Part shown: positions 1 to 11,837 of the stretch, one piece after another
Layout of the letters: each line of letters starts with the position of its first letter
Position numbering within the stretch: position 1 is the stretch's first letter
Assembly: GCA_019137255.1 (NCBI GenBank)
Contig: WPDH01000202.1
Coordinates: 1 to 64,000 of the forward strand
DNA from: Corinectria fuckeliana
Lineage: Eukaryota; Ascomycota; Sordariomycetes; Hypocreales; Nectriaceae
Direction: 5' to 3'
DNA length: 64,000 bases
Notes under the pieces: generated by a model
The model's input: only the letters and a program-made list of their open reading frames with translations
What the model was told of the DNA's origin: nothing
Databases searched by the model: none
Position numbers and translations under genes: made by a program

Positions 1-3000
1 AAAAAAACATAGAAAATAGGGCATCTATAGTAATAACAGAGAGTTAGTATACAGACCGCTTAAAAGCTTATAATAGTAACAATTTGGCAGGAAGGTAGGC
101 GGAATTAAGCGTAAGAAGGTTATATTATGTGTGTAAAGGAGGAAGAAATCTCGCGCCCGCGGGCGTAAGCGATAGGTTGTTATTATAGAAGACTTTTATG
201 TGCAGAAGAAGTGGGGCTAATATAGGTGTTAGTTGGTTAAAAATTCAGAAAAGTAGGGCTAATATAATTTGATTCGCTCTTTCTGATGCGAAAAGCGAGG
301 TCTGTTATTGTTAATATGTAAAGCACGACAAAAAAAGTGGGTCTTTATTAATAGAAACTGGTGCTCTAGCTGAAGGTGTTGTTGGGGGTGTTAATTATGG
401 ACGGAGGAGTAGGTGTGCACCTAATTTGGGTGGGACTGCACTTTCCTCGATTAGGTTAGGAGGNNTTAGGAGGTGTGGTTTCCCCGGCCAGAGGTGTCTC
501 TAATTCCGTGGTCTGGGGGGGGGCAGAGGGGTGGAAGGAGGAGGGATAGTGCTCACAGGCGTGCGTCATACTATTTACAGACGAAGAAGAAGGAGATTCA
601 GCAGATGCGGGTGGGTGTGGTGTTCTACTTGAGCAGCCAAATCTGAAAGATAATAGGAAAAGGAAGACCGGGCGGGAATGGCGGAGTGGGAAATAGTGTC
701 TGTGGACTACGTATAGGGCCTGATATACCTACCTATCCATTGTGACAATATATTGTCGTTCACCATTACACTTTAGACCAGAAACACTTCATCCAGAAGC
801 GCACCCTTGCGACACAGAATTGAGGCCATTCCGTCCCCGCGGGCTCAGCACAGCAACAACCTTCTGCCCTCCGAACCCCATGCCACAAGGTACTATGTAA
901 AGTGTCCCCTTCTTCCAGGGCACCCCCCCGGTCGGGTCTGATGTGTGGGAAGTGGGCTATCTATTTCTCTTCTCCGCGTGTCTGACTACTATGTATCCGT
1001 GGTCGGTCACGTCACCTTCGGCCCTATCTACCGCTTTTGTTCCTTTTTCCTCGCTATAGCGCTCGCAGCGTGTTTATGTCACTGCATGTTTATGTCATTT
1101 CTCCTAACCTCCGAAGCATGTCGGTAATGAAGTACTATGAATGCCGGTATTTACCAAGTAACTTATGCACGTGGACGGGGAAAACAAAACAGAAGCACCC
1201 CCTAAAAATGGATGGCAGGGAGGGACGGAGGGATGGAGGGACGGGCGTGGGTGCATAACTTAATACAGAGCAGAGAAAGAAACGCTTCTCGTCAGCCCCT
1301 TGCTTTTCGTACACCGACTGACTGGCGACCGGTCACCCTCTTTCTCACTTTCGTTGCTGCGTTCTTTTATTTGTTTGGTTTGCCGGGTTTCTCTCTGCCT
1401 TCGCTGCTATTCCTGTCAGAGCGCGCGCGTGCACGTCCAGCCCAGATAGATGCAGGCGAGCCAGCCCTCTTCTCTTTTTGGGACAAGTGCTTCTGCCTTT
1501 CCCGTCGCACCAGGAACAGGTGTACCTGAAACAGAGGCACAACAAGCGGACCAGGCCAGGGCCACACGCCACCAACCCAGCCCCAATCTCACTCACATCA
1601 CAGCCGCCGATGCCTTCATCGCTCTCTCTTTCTTCCCGCCGTGAGTGAGTTTGAAAGCAAACGCGTCGGCGAGCGTTTCGAAACGGGGTGCCGATGGAGG
1701 CCGCGAGTTCCCGCCAATCACAGCCCCCCTCGTCCCAGCCGGGAGGGTGCAGACTAAATCCTGCCCCCCCCCCCCGTCATCTTATGATTGTCGACTCTTT
1801 TCTTCTTCTTTTCTTTCGACTGGGCTTGGGGCCGGGGCTTCTCGTTGGTCTGCTAAGCGGGAAGCTCATCGACGCGACCTTTGTCCGTGTCCGTGGGCCG
1901 CCCAGTGTGGCGGCCGTTGTTCCAGCCCAGGACTTCTCATAGATCTGCCGGCCGTCCCCCTGGCTAATGGCGAGCCACAGGGGATCGATCGAGTGAGCTG
2001 AGGCCAGAAAGAGGGGTGCATACTTCGTACAGCCGTGATCAAATGCTGTAGGCCAACTTGTGGTATGCGTGCGTTGTCGCCGGTCTGCGTGTCGCTGCGT
2101 GTCGTCGTAGTTGATCATGTCCACGATGAGACACTGGCGCCCCCTTTGTTGCTACCCAAGTGCAGCTACGAAGTACTGTATCATCATTCGTCTCTCTCGT
2201 CCAACCCAGACGCGTTTCTCCCTTCCACCCTTGTGAAATCCCATGCAGCACCCATCATCAGCATTCATCAGCATCAATCATCAGTGTCAGCCAGCCAGCA
2301 TCGCATCCATCGTTCCATCCTCTCTCTCCCCGTCCTTCTTGCAATGTACTGTATGTACTGTAGCAGCCTAGCCCAGGCTCCGTCTAGACGGCTCCAGACT
2401 TGGCTCTGTTGGTCTTAGACCCAAGATCCTAGGGGGCGACACCAGGAACCACCGCCCGGGGGCGCTAATTGATCCCTATCCCGTCATCATTCACCATCTT
2501 CATCGGTTCCTATGTATCGCTTTCCCACGTTTCCACCCTGGTACCAATACCAGGAAACCCACCCGGCTCATGGATGAGATCATCTCTCCCCTTGTTGCGG
2601 GCGCATCAGTCAATCCTGTCCGACTAACTGACAGATGAACACACCGGGACACAATGAGAAAGCAATGAATCCCCGTTGCTTCAGCATTGCAGTCATCGGT
2701 GTCTCGATGCCTTAGAGCCAGCCAGATCGCCAACCGAACCGAGGAATACATCAGTAATGTAGAAGTACTATGTAGGCACACTCAACTCCTACCATCCCAC
2801 GATCCATCCCCCAATCCCTGCGCACATCCCGCCGCTCCATTGGTCCATCAAGGCCCCCAAGCCAGTCCTTGTGAAATTGTCATTTCGCATCTCTTCCCGC
2901 GCCTCGCGAGTTGCACGAGCTTCTCTCGCCCCCTCTCCCTATCGTCAACGCACTCAATGTTCGAGAAGGCGAATCGGCGCACGGCCCAACTTCATTTTAG

Positions 3001-4990
3001 ACCCACGCCCCAACTCTGCTAGCCCCGGGAGTGAGTACAATTCTTTCGATTATTAATTAACACCTTCTATATCCTTTATCTCCAGCTTTGCCAGAGACAC
3101 AGACGCTAGTGCAAAACAAACTAATCGCTGAGTCGCCATGACTATACTAGATGACGATTGGGGAAGCTTTTCGAGTCATGGATTAATTGCGCCGCCAGAT
3201 TGACGGATTGGCGCGGGGGGTAGCCAACCGACCGACCCCCGGATATGCGGATACAAACCCTCTCTCTTCGCTCCCCTCGTCTTTTCTGCTTGTTGGTCCT
3301 CCCCCGTCGTCGCTGCAGTCTTTTTGCTTACCTTTGCCTCTCAGCGTTGCATCCCGCGGTAACGAAAACCTTCGTTTCCCCTTGCTAGAATGGCGGAAGT
3401 CCTGAACCCTCTTCTCACTTGATACAGTGAGTGAGTTGCGTTGTGTTCTGCTATTCGGTCGGGCAACCAGCAAAACGGCGACGGCGACGACAATGAGGTG
3501 GGTGGATTTCTATTTCCGGCATGGTCGGCCCCGGATCAGAAGCCAAAGTCCGGGCGGTGGCTGGATCTGGCCGATGAAATTAAAATGAAGTCATTTTTGT
3601 GCAACGACGCTTGGGTGCATATCGTGTAAGCTGTGAAGCCCGAGTCCCGCATAACATGCATGCCCGTCCTACGTAGTCCGCATGTCTTTACTCGTGCCAC
3701 GTTGGGTGTCAATTGTCGGAAGCAATATAAACATCGTTTTCTGTTATTAACAGCAAGTATAAAAATAGTATGCTATGCTATACGTAAATACGAATACTGT
3801 ACAATGCCAAGACAATTACTTAGATAGATCCAACAAGCTAAGGAGAAAAAACCGGATTGGCGTCGGTCGTTTGTTCATCGTGTTTCCTTCTCCAGTCGTT
3901 TGTCCTGGTTTCTCCGACCTTACTTCTGTAGATGCACGCACTTTCTCGCCGTCTTTGTTTCCGTCTCCGGATCCTCGTCTCCGCCCCGTGTCCCGTTCCC
4001 CGTTCCCCGTTCCCCGTTCCCCCCATTACCGGCTTTTGTCTCGCCCACCTCCATGTCCACGTAAGCCGCACTTGCAACCGTAACGGATGGGAGCACCTCC
4101 ACTTTCCAGGTCCCTTCACCGTTTCTCCTCGTGTTCGATGTCCAAATGGAAGGCTGAGAGTCTGCTTCGTCCTGCTTCATCCTGCTTCGTCCTTCTGCTT
4201 CCTCGGGGTCGAGAAGAGACAAGGTCCGCTTTTTCGGTCATTAACTAAAAACGCAGCTCCACCAAGAGTACAAAGGTCCAACCAAGGCCGACCGGCGCCG
4301 GGCGAACAACAGTAGCGCCATTGCTAGTAGCATATGTAGTCGCCATCTGAGACAACGGGAACCACCTTCCTGCGATTTGTTTGGCGCGGCCGGCCCCTTG
4401 GGTCGAAAGGTTCCCCTGCTGAAGAAGGTCTAGAAACAATCCAGCGCGGTCCCCCAAAAAACCAAAGGATAAAAAGCCATCATCTCCACTTCACTGCCCC
4501 CTCCCTCCCTGAGTACCTAAGTAGATCTAAAATTTAGTACGGGGTACTCCGTCCTGAGCAGTCATTTCGTCTCGTCCAATCAAGGTGGAGGGTTTAACCG
4601 TCCTTGACCGCCTTCCGCATTAGGATTGAACTGGCAGAAAATCCCTCTAACAGCCCCTCCGTTGGAAGTCTCGTTCCATCTCGAGGTACCTTCAAGTATT
4701 CCTTTGGCTGGACAATTGGTTTGCAGACAGGGTGTTTGGTCGTTGGAATTTATTTTTCTTAGTATGACGGATGAATTTGTACACCTGAAGAAAAGGTTAA
4801 ATCGTTTGCGAGTAAAAGAAAGTTTTCATGTATTTCTGACTTATGGGACAACTTCGCTTGTACTTATGTGGTGACGCATCTCAAACTTCGACTCCGAAAC
4901 TGCGTCTATTATTCCTCCCAGACCAGCCATACGAATCCCTCTCGCCCTCTCGCCCAACACCACAGCCAGTTATCCCCGGTCGCGAATCAT
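1..4990. other. Gene-poor left end of window
   Basis: I see no gene here. The first ~460 bases are AT-rich and look like degenerate repeat or RIP-type sequence. A two-base N gap lies at 464-465 between TTAGGAGG-like repeats. The rest is ordinary intergenic sequence with C-runs (around 1768-1780) and short pyrimidine tracts. The short open frames present show no family motif, no codon-like periodicity and no consistent splice structure. Confidence 0.6.
3987..4022. repeat. CCCGTT short tandem repeat
   Basis: About four to five tandem copies of a CCCGTT/CCCCGTT unit, ending in a C run. It lies in intergenic DNA with no gene association. Confidence 0.7.
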
Positions 4991-5252
4991 TCCTATCAGG
5001 GTTGTCTAGGAGCCCATTGGGGTTTGTCATTTTCCTTTCCCATGTTTGGTGCCCCGCGCGGGGTGTGCCGACGACGTCTTGTCGCTAACTCGATTGCGCT
5101 TCCCTAGGAGATGAAGGAGTACGTCTACCCCCTCCGATCTAACATATCGAGGCACTCAACTGACCTATTAAACGTCAGAAGGGCAAATTAGTAGACATTC
5201 TCGCGCCCGAAGCTCAACTCTGGTACGTTCTTTACGAGGAAGAAGGGTTGTT

Positions 5253-5380
5253 GTTTCTGGATATGATTGGGAGTCAACAGAGGGCGGATATTGCACGAGT
5301 CGAACATTGTGTTAGCAGCATGCTATCACCCTGGACCAAAATTCGCCCTCTGTTAACATCCTTCTTCTATATCCAGGAAC
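5253..5380. repeat. Imperfect inverted repeat (hairpin) inside an intron of the relic
   Basis: The left arm 5253-5289 and the right arm 5341-5380 are reverse complements with few mismatches and a small indel, separated by about 51 bases. The element lies wholly within the third apparent intron of the adenylosuccinate synthetase relic. It could be a small foldback or MITE-like insertion. No target-site duplication was identified with confidence. Confidence 0.65.
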
Positions 5381-7018
5381 CTACCCCCTTCCGGCAGGTT
5401 CAACTTCACGACTAGTAGACGCTGACTTGATGATAGCGCGAGACCAGCCGTAAGCCCAACATCCTCTGCGACGTCGCGTACAAAATACTGAAACGAGATA
5501 ACAGGGAGGACACAATGCGGGTCTCAATTTTATGAGTCTGGTCTGCCGTGCTATTCTGCCACGAGTTATGCACCATGTCGCTGACCACCATTGCCACAGC
5601 GCCAACGGTGTCTCGTACAGGTATGCAGACGCCGAATCAAAGCTCGGGTTGTCGACCAAGCGAATAATTGACCAACAATAGCTTTCACCTGCTCTCTTCC
5701 GGTCTCATCAACCCGAACTGGTACGTTGTCCACAATTGTTCACCTTTGACGAGCAGACGCGCTGACTTGACGGTAGCATGAACTTCATCGGCTCCGACGT
5801 GCAAGTTGCTCGAATTCCCCTTCTCGGCAAGACGAGTCAGTGGTGAGCAAGTATTTGACCGGTACTAAAGGCATCCACCTGCAATAGGAGCTTTCACGTG
5901 TAACTCTCACAAATCCAGTGTTCTGCTCTTCCATGCGAGTCTCCCGTATCGCCACCCAGCTCAACACGCAATCCGTTCGGCGTATCAAGACATAGCTACA
6001 ATGCTGACCATTTCTAGCCCTGCGTTTTTCTCGGAATTAAAGCAGCTTGACGAGGTAATTCTTACTCTAGCAGCTATCAAGAGATTGTTGCTGACATCAG
6101 AGATAGAAAGGACTCCTCAATGTCTATAGTCGGATCCTTGTGTCTGACCGAGTCAGTGACCTAGGCAACGCTGGGCCGCCGCGTTATGTCATACACTTGC
6201 TGACTCGTTACACCCAGGTTCATATCAACTTTGACCTTCACGCCGCCGTCGATGGTCTCGAGGAGATCGAGCTAAGAGGTAAGCGATCTATAATCAGGGC
6301 TTTTGTTCATGTCTAACTTGACCAGAGCGCAAGATCGGCACCACTGGCCGCGGAATTATAAGTTCACCTTGTTTATATCTTGACAACATAAGCTAACTTT
6401 ACTGTGAACGGACCCTCATACACTGTAAGCACATATTCGCATTGTCGTCCGTCAAAGTTATACGTTTATACTGACACTGAACTTGATAGACCAAGGCTGC
6501 TGTAGGCATTCAAAATCCCAGAGCACCAACCATCTCACTAAACCCTGGATTAGAGAAGCGGAATCCGTTTAGCCGACATGTTCGACCAAGAACTCTTCGA
6601 AACGAAACTGCGTCGACTAGCGCATGGCTACAAGGCCCGATACGGCGATCTGCTCAAGTACGATGTCGAGGAAGAGATTGAGAGATTCCGAGGATACCGT
6701 ACGGAGCTTCGAAAGTATGCTATTGATGGTTTGAGCTTTATGCATTCGGCGTAAGTAACCCTCGCGCCGCGGTATCGAGAGGAGCAAAGGAATGGATCAA
6801 TGTCCAGGATAGTTCCTTGGTCTTCCCACAAAGCTTTCCCCCATAAATATGATAAGAAGCTAATATTTCTAGACAAACGAGCAACATGAACGTGATTATT
6901 GAGGGTGCAAATGTCCGTGCTCAACTCCCAGCAAGCTGGTTATTTACTGACCTGACCGGGCTGGTAACCTGCCTGTCGTCATGTACTTTAACATCTATAG
7001 CCACACCACTAGCCATTC

Positions 7019-7081
7019 GGGGTGGCCATACAACTAATAGGGGTGGCCATTTAGTCACCTCCTAATCAAAATGGGGTGGCC
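7019..7081. repeat. Three GGGGTGGCC copies in a 63-base stretch
   Basis: Exact copies of GGGGTGGCC start at 7019, 7040 and 7073, with spacings of 21 and 33 bases. They lie inside the 262-base intron 6913-7174 of the relic, its longest after the hairpin-bearing one. The origin is unknown. Confidence 0.7.
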
Positions 7082-8278
7082 TTGACCACGTCATATCACG
7101 TCAACCGCTGCTCTGTCCACGGTTGAGGCTTGGGAGTACATGACCAAATGGTTTACTTGTCCTGATACCAACAGGCCATAATGCTCGACGTTTCAATGGG
7201 ATCATACCCCTATGTCACTTCATCCAACACCACAATTTCTGGCATCATCGCCGGCTTGACGCTCAACCCTAAGAACATTACAGAGACTATCGGAGTGGTA
7301 AAAGCCTGTAAGTAACATGAGTAATCACTGGACCTTTTGGCTAGTAACCATCCGCAGTGATTTGCAGCAGATGCTGACGACTATAGACACCACACGTGTT
7401 GGCGCTGGCGCTTTCAAGACAGAAGATCTCGGAGAGTACTGTCACCCTACTCACTCCTCAGCTTTGGAAACGAGCAGACTGGCCATGTGCGCAACAGGGT
7501 CGGAACGAAACTCCAGGAGGTTGGCCGAGAATGGGGAACATCCACAGGCCGAAGACGTCGCTGTGGCTGGTAAGCCTCTCTCCCTAAAGAAGTTTGGGTG
7601 CATAGCTAACAGTGTAGGATCGGTTTGTCAACACCTCGCGTTATTTTCAATATCAAAATTGGCCGTTACTTACTCGGACTTAATAGATCTCGTTGTTGTG
7701 AACCATGGCCACATGGTCAACTACTACACGTCGTTTGAACTTGACCAAGGTAAGCCTTGCAAGAACTACTCCGAGGGGATTGGAAAAATTGACTCTTCAT
7801 GCAGCTCGATGTACTTGATTCCTTCGAGACAATCAAGGTAGCCATTGCTTACAAAGACAAGAACACAGGCAAGGTAAGAAGCTGTTGTGGTCTGAGGTCT
7901 TGAGGCATAGCTGAAAGTATTAGGAGCTTGAGTCTTATCCGGCGGACCATAACATACTAGATGATGCCGAAGTCGTTTACCACGAAATGCCTGGGTGGAA
8001 GAAGCCGACGACCAACGCCCGGACATACTACGATCTTCCCAAGCAGGCCCGGGATTACGTCGAGGTACAAATTATTTCCAACTGCAGGATGGATCTGATC
8101 TTATTCACTGACTGTCTCTTTAGTACATTGAGAAGTTCGTTGGAGTCAAGGTTAGTTGGTTGCTTCGCCTAAAATGACTTCGCTTCGAACCGGCTTTGAA
8201 GAACTATGCACTAACTTTGACCAGATAAAATGGATTGGTACTGGTCCTGACCGTGAAGCTATGATTATGCGTGGCTAG

Positions 8279-9332
8279 GTGATCTAGTGACTTGCTTTAT
8301 GCTTGCTACTGGTGATAAAGCGCCCTTTAAAAGCTTTTCTTTATGTTAAGCACTTAAAGCCCCTAGCTAAAGCGCTGTAATCAGTGTATATAAAGAAATA
8401 ACAGTATGCAACTTAATAGTAAATAGATAGATTAGCTCTTATTATATTATATACACTCTAAATAGCTTAATTAACTAATATATAAAATAAGACTAGTAGT
8501 TTTATAATATTATTAAGATTTTTATTAATTTTAAAAGTAAAGTAACATTATCTTGTTTTATAAGCCTTTCTTAATATCTTGCCAGATACAAGCTTAGCTA
8601 GTAAGGGCTAGGTAGAGAAGTGCTCTACACTTAAGTTCAGGTGGAGAGCCCTCTTCTAGATAGGAATAGCTATACGTGTATGTCCTAAGACTGCATGTGT
8701 ATGTCTAGGTACTCTCCCTCCCTATGTTCCCGTCGCAGGAGCATCCCTCTTTAGGACCGGGCGTGCCTCGGAAGATATTCAGAGGGCCCCGCAACACCAC
8801 GGCGCTGCACGTCACCTCCCCATGCTCGATAACAGCCCACCGAGCGATCCTCCAACTTCCTTTCTATGCGGCTGCGGGCTGCTGTGCGTTCCGTGCGGTG
8901 CATGTGCTGAAGGTCAAACCTCCCGCCCCCTCGGCCCCTGCTCAGGAACCAAGCCCCCGTGCATCCACGCCAGGGACCATTGCATATTCCATGTTCCATG
9001 TTCCTGGATGATCGTCCCTCAACATCTCTTCCGCCCGGCATCTTACGTACGCGAGCTGAGGTGTTCTCGGCCGAGCACTGCCACAATCGCGGACTCCATA
9101 ATGTGCCCCTTGTCGTTTGAAGTTTCCCATTGTGCCTACCCCTGGCTGGCTCTCCCACCCCAAACTCCATCCATCATCTCACCGATCACTGTCGCGACTC
9201 CACACTGACGATATCGCATGGCCGCGAAGATCCCAAAAAAAGGTTCCCTCCTCAACCCGGCGAACCCCATTTTAGGCACAGTCCCGCGTCCATCTATCCA
9301 AGGACCGCCATTTCCGCCTTCCGCCTTCCGCC
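8279..9332. other. AT-rich intergenic stretch, then plain intergenic DNA
   Basis: From about 8330 to 8600 the sequence is strongly AT-rich with TTAATTAA/TATATTATAT-like runs, consistent with RIP-mutated or relic repeat DNA. From 8600 to 9332 it is ordinary intergenic sequence downstream of PEX16. No gene was recognised. Confidence 0.55.
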
Positions 9333-10644
9333 TTAAGCACTCGTGCTGAAGTAGTAGTTCTCCCACAGATATTCGTAGTCCTCCAGGATCCCGGCAATGA
9401 ACCCTGGCATCCTTCTGCTGACGCCACCCACGACGCCCTTGGTAACGTTCTCGTAGCATGCTCCCCGCATCGCCCACCAGGCCATCGACCACCCGCGCTT
9501 GTTCCACTCGTCGCGCTCCAGGGACGTGGTGCGCAACCCGCGATCCCGTAGCTGCCGGGCCGCGTATTCAACTGCCAGCCCGATCACCCAGGGGGTCCAT
9601 GCCTTCTTGTTATCACTCCGGGCCATGGCAATCGCGTACACCAACGGCGACAGGATGTGCAGCATTTCCGCGCCCTGGCCGCTCCCCTGCAGCTGGTTGA
9701 GCAGCTTAGTCGCCGGCTTGATGTCATCAGCTGTAAGGACGCGACCCAGCAGATACGAGCTGATGTCGCCGGCAACCGGGAGAGATGGCAGGCTCATGCC
9801 CGTCCGCGGCATGGCCCACTCGCGTTCGTGCGGCGGTTTCATCGTCTGCGACACGCCGTTCAGCCCATCCTCAGATACGGAGCCCTTTGTCGAGACGTCG
9901 TCCATCAGCTCGCTCTCACTGCGGAAAGCGAGCGCGTCTTCGTCATCCTCCGAGGTCTTATCCTCGGGGATGGGTTCCCGTTCTGGTAATACGGGCGAGA
10001 CCAAGGGCCGCGACCGTGTGATGCGCATCAAAAGGAGTCGGCAAAACGCCTTGATGGCTTCTAGTATCACCACTACCTTCCATCGAGATCGCTCGCCCCC
10101 CTTGCGTTTGGCTGACATTTCCCACAGCATCTCGGTGTAGATGACCATCTGCAGCAGCATGGCTATCCGGCGGTACGCGCCGCTCTTCTGGGTCCAGTAG
10201 CGGGTGTATCGCGCGTGCGCCGAGGGGATGGAAGCCATGGGCAGGCGCGAGATCGCTTTCTGGAGGAGCGTGTCATGATAGAGCGAGAGGAGTTGCACGC
10301 CCGAATGGATCGACTCTGATGCGATTTCAGCGTCGCGGAAGCGGCCTATACGCAAGCATCTCGTGTTAGAGGGGATTCTTCTTTAAAATCGGGTTTCTTC
10401 CGATAGTCCCGGGCTAGTTTCAGGCATTGAGCTCCTGCAGAAACTACTTACCTGGGATAATGTATGTCAAGCTGCGTAGGGCGCTTTCAATCTGTGACAC
10501 CTGGCCGGCGTTCTTGGTGATGAACTCGTCGTACATGGACAGCCAATGCGGGGGCATCGACAGAATACTGCCGAGTGATGCGCGCGGCTTCGCGTTCGCT
10601 TTCGAGGTCGAGGCAGCCGCTGGTCGGGTCGATGATGAAGCCAT
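9333..10644 (-). CDS. PEX16: Peroxin-16 (peroxisomal membrane biogenesis)
   Basis: Pex16 is a peroxisomal/ER integral membrane protein needed for peroxisomal membrane assembly and insertion of other peroxins. Two exons on the minus strand, 10644-10452 and 10345-9333, give 401 residues. The intron shows GTAAGT and TATAG, and the junction restores the family block IIPGRFRDAEIASESIHS. The N-terminal region, with YDEFITKNAGQVSQIESALR just before the intron, is highly characteristic of fungal Pex16. The middle contains an acidic, Ser-rich variable loop, and the C-terminal half is the usual conserved Pex16 region ending in YFSTSA. The in-frame codon upstream of the chosen ATG is GTG, so the ATG at 10644 is used. 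Length and composition fit the family; I see no damage. Confidence 0.92.
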
Positions 10645-11837
10645 CACGTCTGGATGCGCCGCCCGAATGGGTGGCGTGGGAAAGAAGCGGGCGCGCTTCT
10701 CAGTCGTCTAAATGCGGCGTCGTTTGGTAGTATTCAGTCCGCAGCATGACGCGAGTCTCATGCGGATGAAGCGATGGCGATGGCGATGGTACTGGAGAAG
10801 ATGATGACAAGTTGACGGTTAGAACTCTGGTTCTAGGGAGCTCGCTCATGCCCTCCGCATGCCGAGGCACGTCACGGCCCGTGAAGTCGGGAGGTGACGT
10901 ATGCCTCAGGCACTATTCGCCAAAATTTAGCTTCTGGACTACCCTATAGCCCACTGCATGCACACTGGGGAAGTGATTTTCTAGACCTAAGCAGTTACCC
11001 TCCTGCTATGAGGTGCCCGTCTATTTACAGTTCCGTGGATCTGGTTAGGTACATGACAGCAGGCCGTGTCATGGAATTCGCTGGCGGCCTTTGGGCATAA
11101 AGAATCTGGCTGTTGTTCAATTGTGGACTGCGGGAGTTGACAGACTTGTTCAGCCAATTGGGGGACATTCACTTTCCTTCCTGCACTGCTCAACCACTGT
11201 ATCAATTCGTACTTGCTCTCAGCACAGTAGAATGTACATTACATCATGCATACAAGTTGTTACTTAGGTGTAGTCATTGTTTTATATTTCTTCATATTCT
11301 CATCATTTACTTCGACTTATCTCAAAGTATAGATCTAACCCGCCGCGACAGGTCTACCTTTAAGTAGTGTTTGACATTCGAGTCGCCGCCATTCACCCGC
11401 AACCCATGACCGCCTCAAACACCGAAATGGCGTGAACAAAGTTTATTCGTTTACTCCAACTATTTGATACACGATCCTACACAAGGTCTTCTTATGTAAA
11501 TGACCCCATTCCCCCTACTTTTAGGCGACATGCTTCACTAGCCTGGTGGCAACTCCTAGCAGACTTCTTCGCTCACCTCCCCTTAATATACTGGAGAGAG
11601 ACTGCGGAATGGGCCGGTGCGATGAAGCTGTTTTCGAGGGGGCCGTATGTTGCCAAGCTCGCAACCTAGGAGACCCCCATAGGCCACTTGTCCCGTCCTG
11701 TCTGTTGATCTCTTCATGGGTGTCGTCTATTATGCAGACTGTATATTTGCTGCCGATTCTGTGACCGTGTCGCGTATCTCCAACCTCCCCGAACTCTGGA
11801 GATTTGGCTCTGGCATCTTGCGAGGAACCCGCGGATA
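10645..11837. other. Intergenic region between PEX16 and Zn2Cys6 factor 1
   Basis: This holds the promoter side of PEX16 (minus strand) and the 3' side of the regulator gene (minus strand). I see no coding region or RNA gene. Confidence 0.55.

Larger units (their letters stand above)
4991..8278 (+). pseudogene. Adenylosuccinate synthetase paralogue, intron-crowded and decayed
   Basis: Adenylosuccinate synthetase joins IMP and aspartate using GTP, the first committed step to AMP. Conserved blocks appear in order across some 22 apparent introns: LGAHWG (5006-5021), GDEG (5108-5118), KGKLVDILAPEAQL (5179-5222), FHLLSSGLINPN (5682-5720), KGLLNVYSRILVSDR (6107-6151), IGTTGRG (6326-6361), a long exon 6554-6750, EGAN (6873-6912), VTSSNTTISG (7175-7307), TSTGRRRRCGW (7498-7569), DLVVV (7687-7749), MPGWKKPTTNA (7924-8064), YIEKFVGVK (8124-8150) and IKWIGTGP to a stop (8225-8278). 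Decay is visible. The N-terminal block loses one base just before LGAHWG, giving an in-frame TAG at 5007. The GNNAGHT catalytic-His loop is scrambled (5570-5620). The acceptor before GPSYT is missing. The junctions at 7441-7497 and 7750-7804 are each off by one base. No clear start codon is seen. The enzyme identity is secure; an unusual functional gene read with sequence errors is less likely, because no other gene here shows indels. Confidence 0.75.

Noticed and set aside
456..476. TTAGGAGG copies around the N gap, resembling a telomere repeat
   Set aside because: The unit is not TTAGGG, there are only two to three copies, and they do not sit at the end of the sequence.
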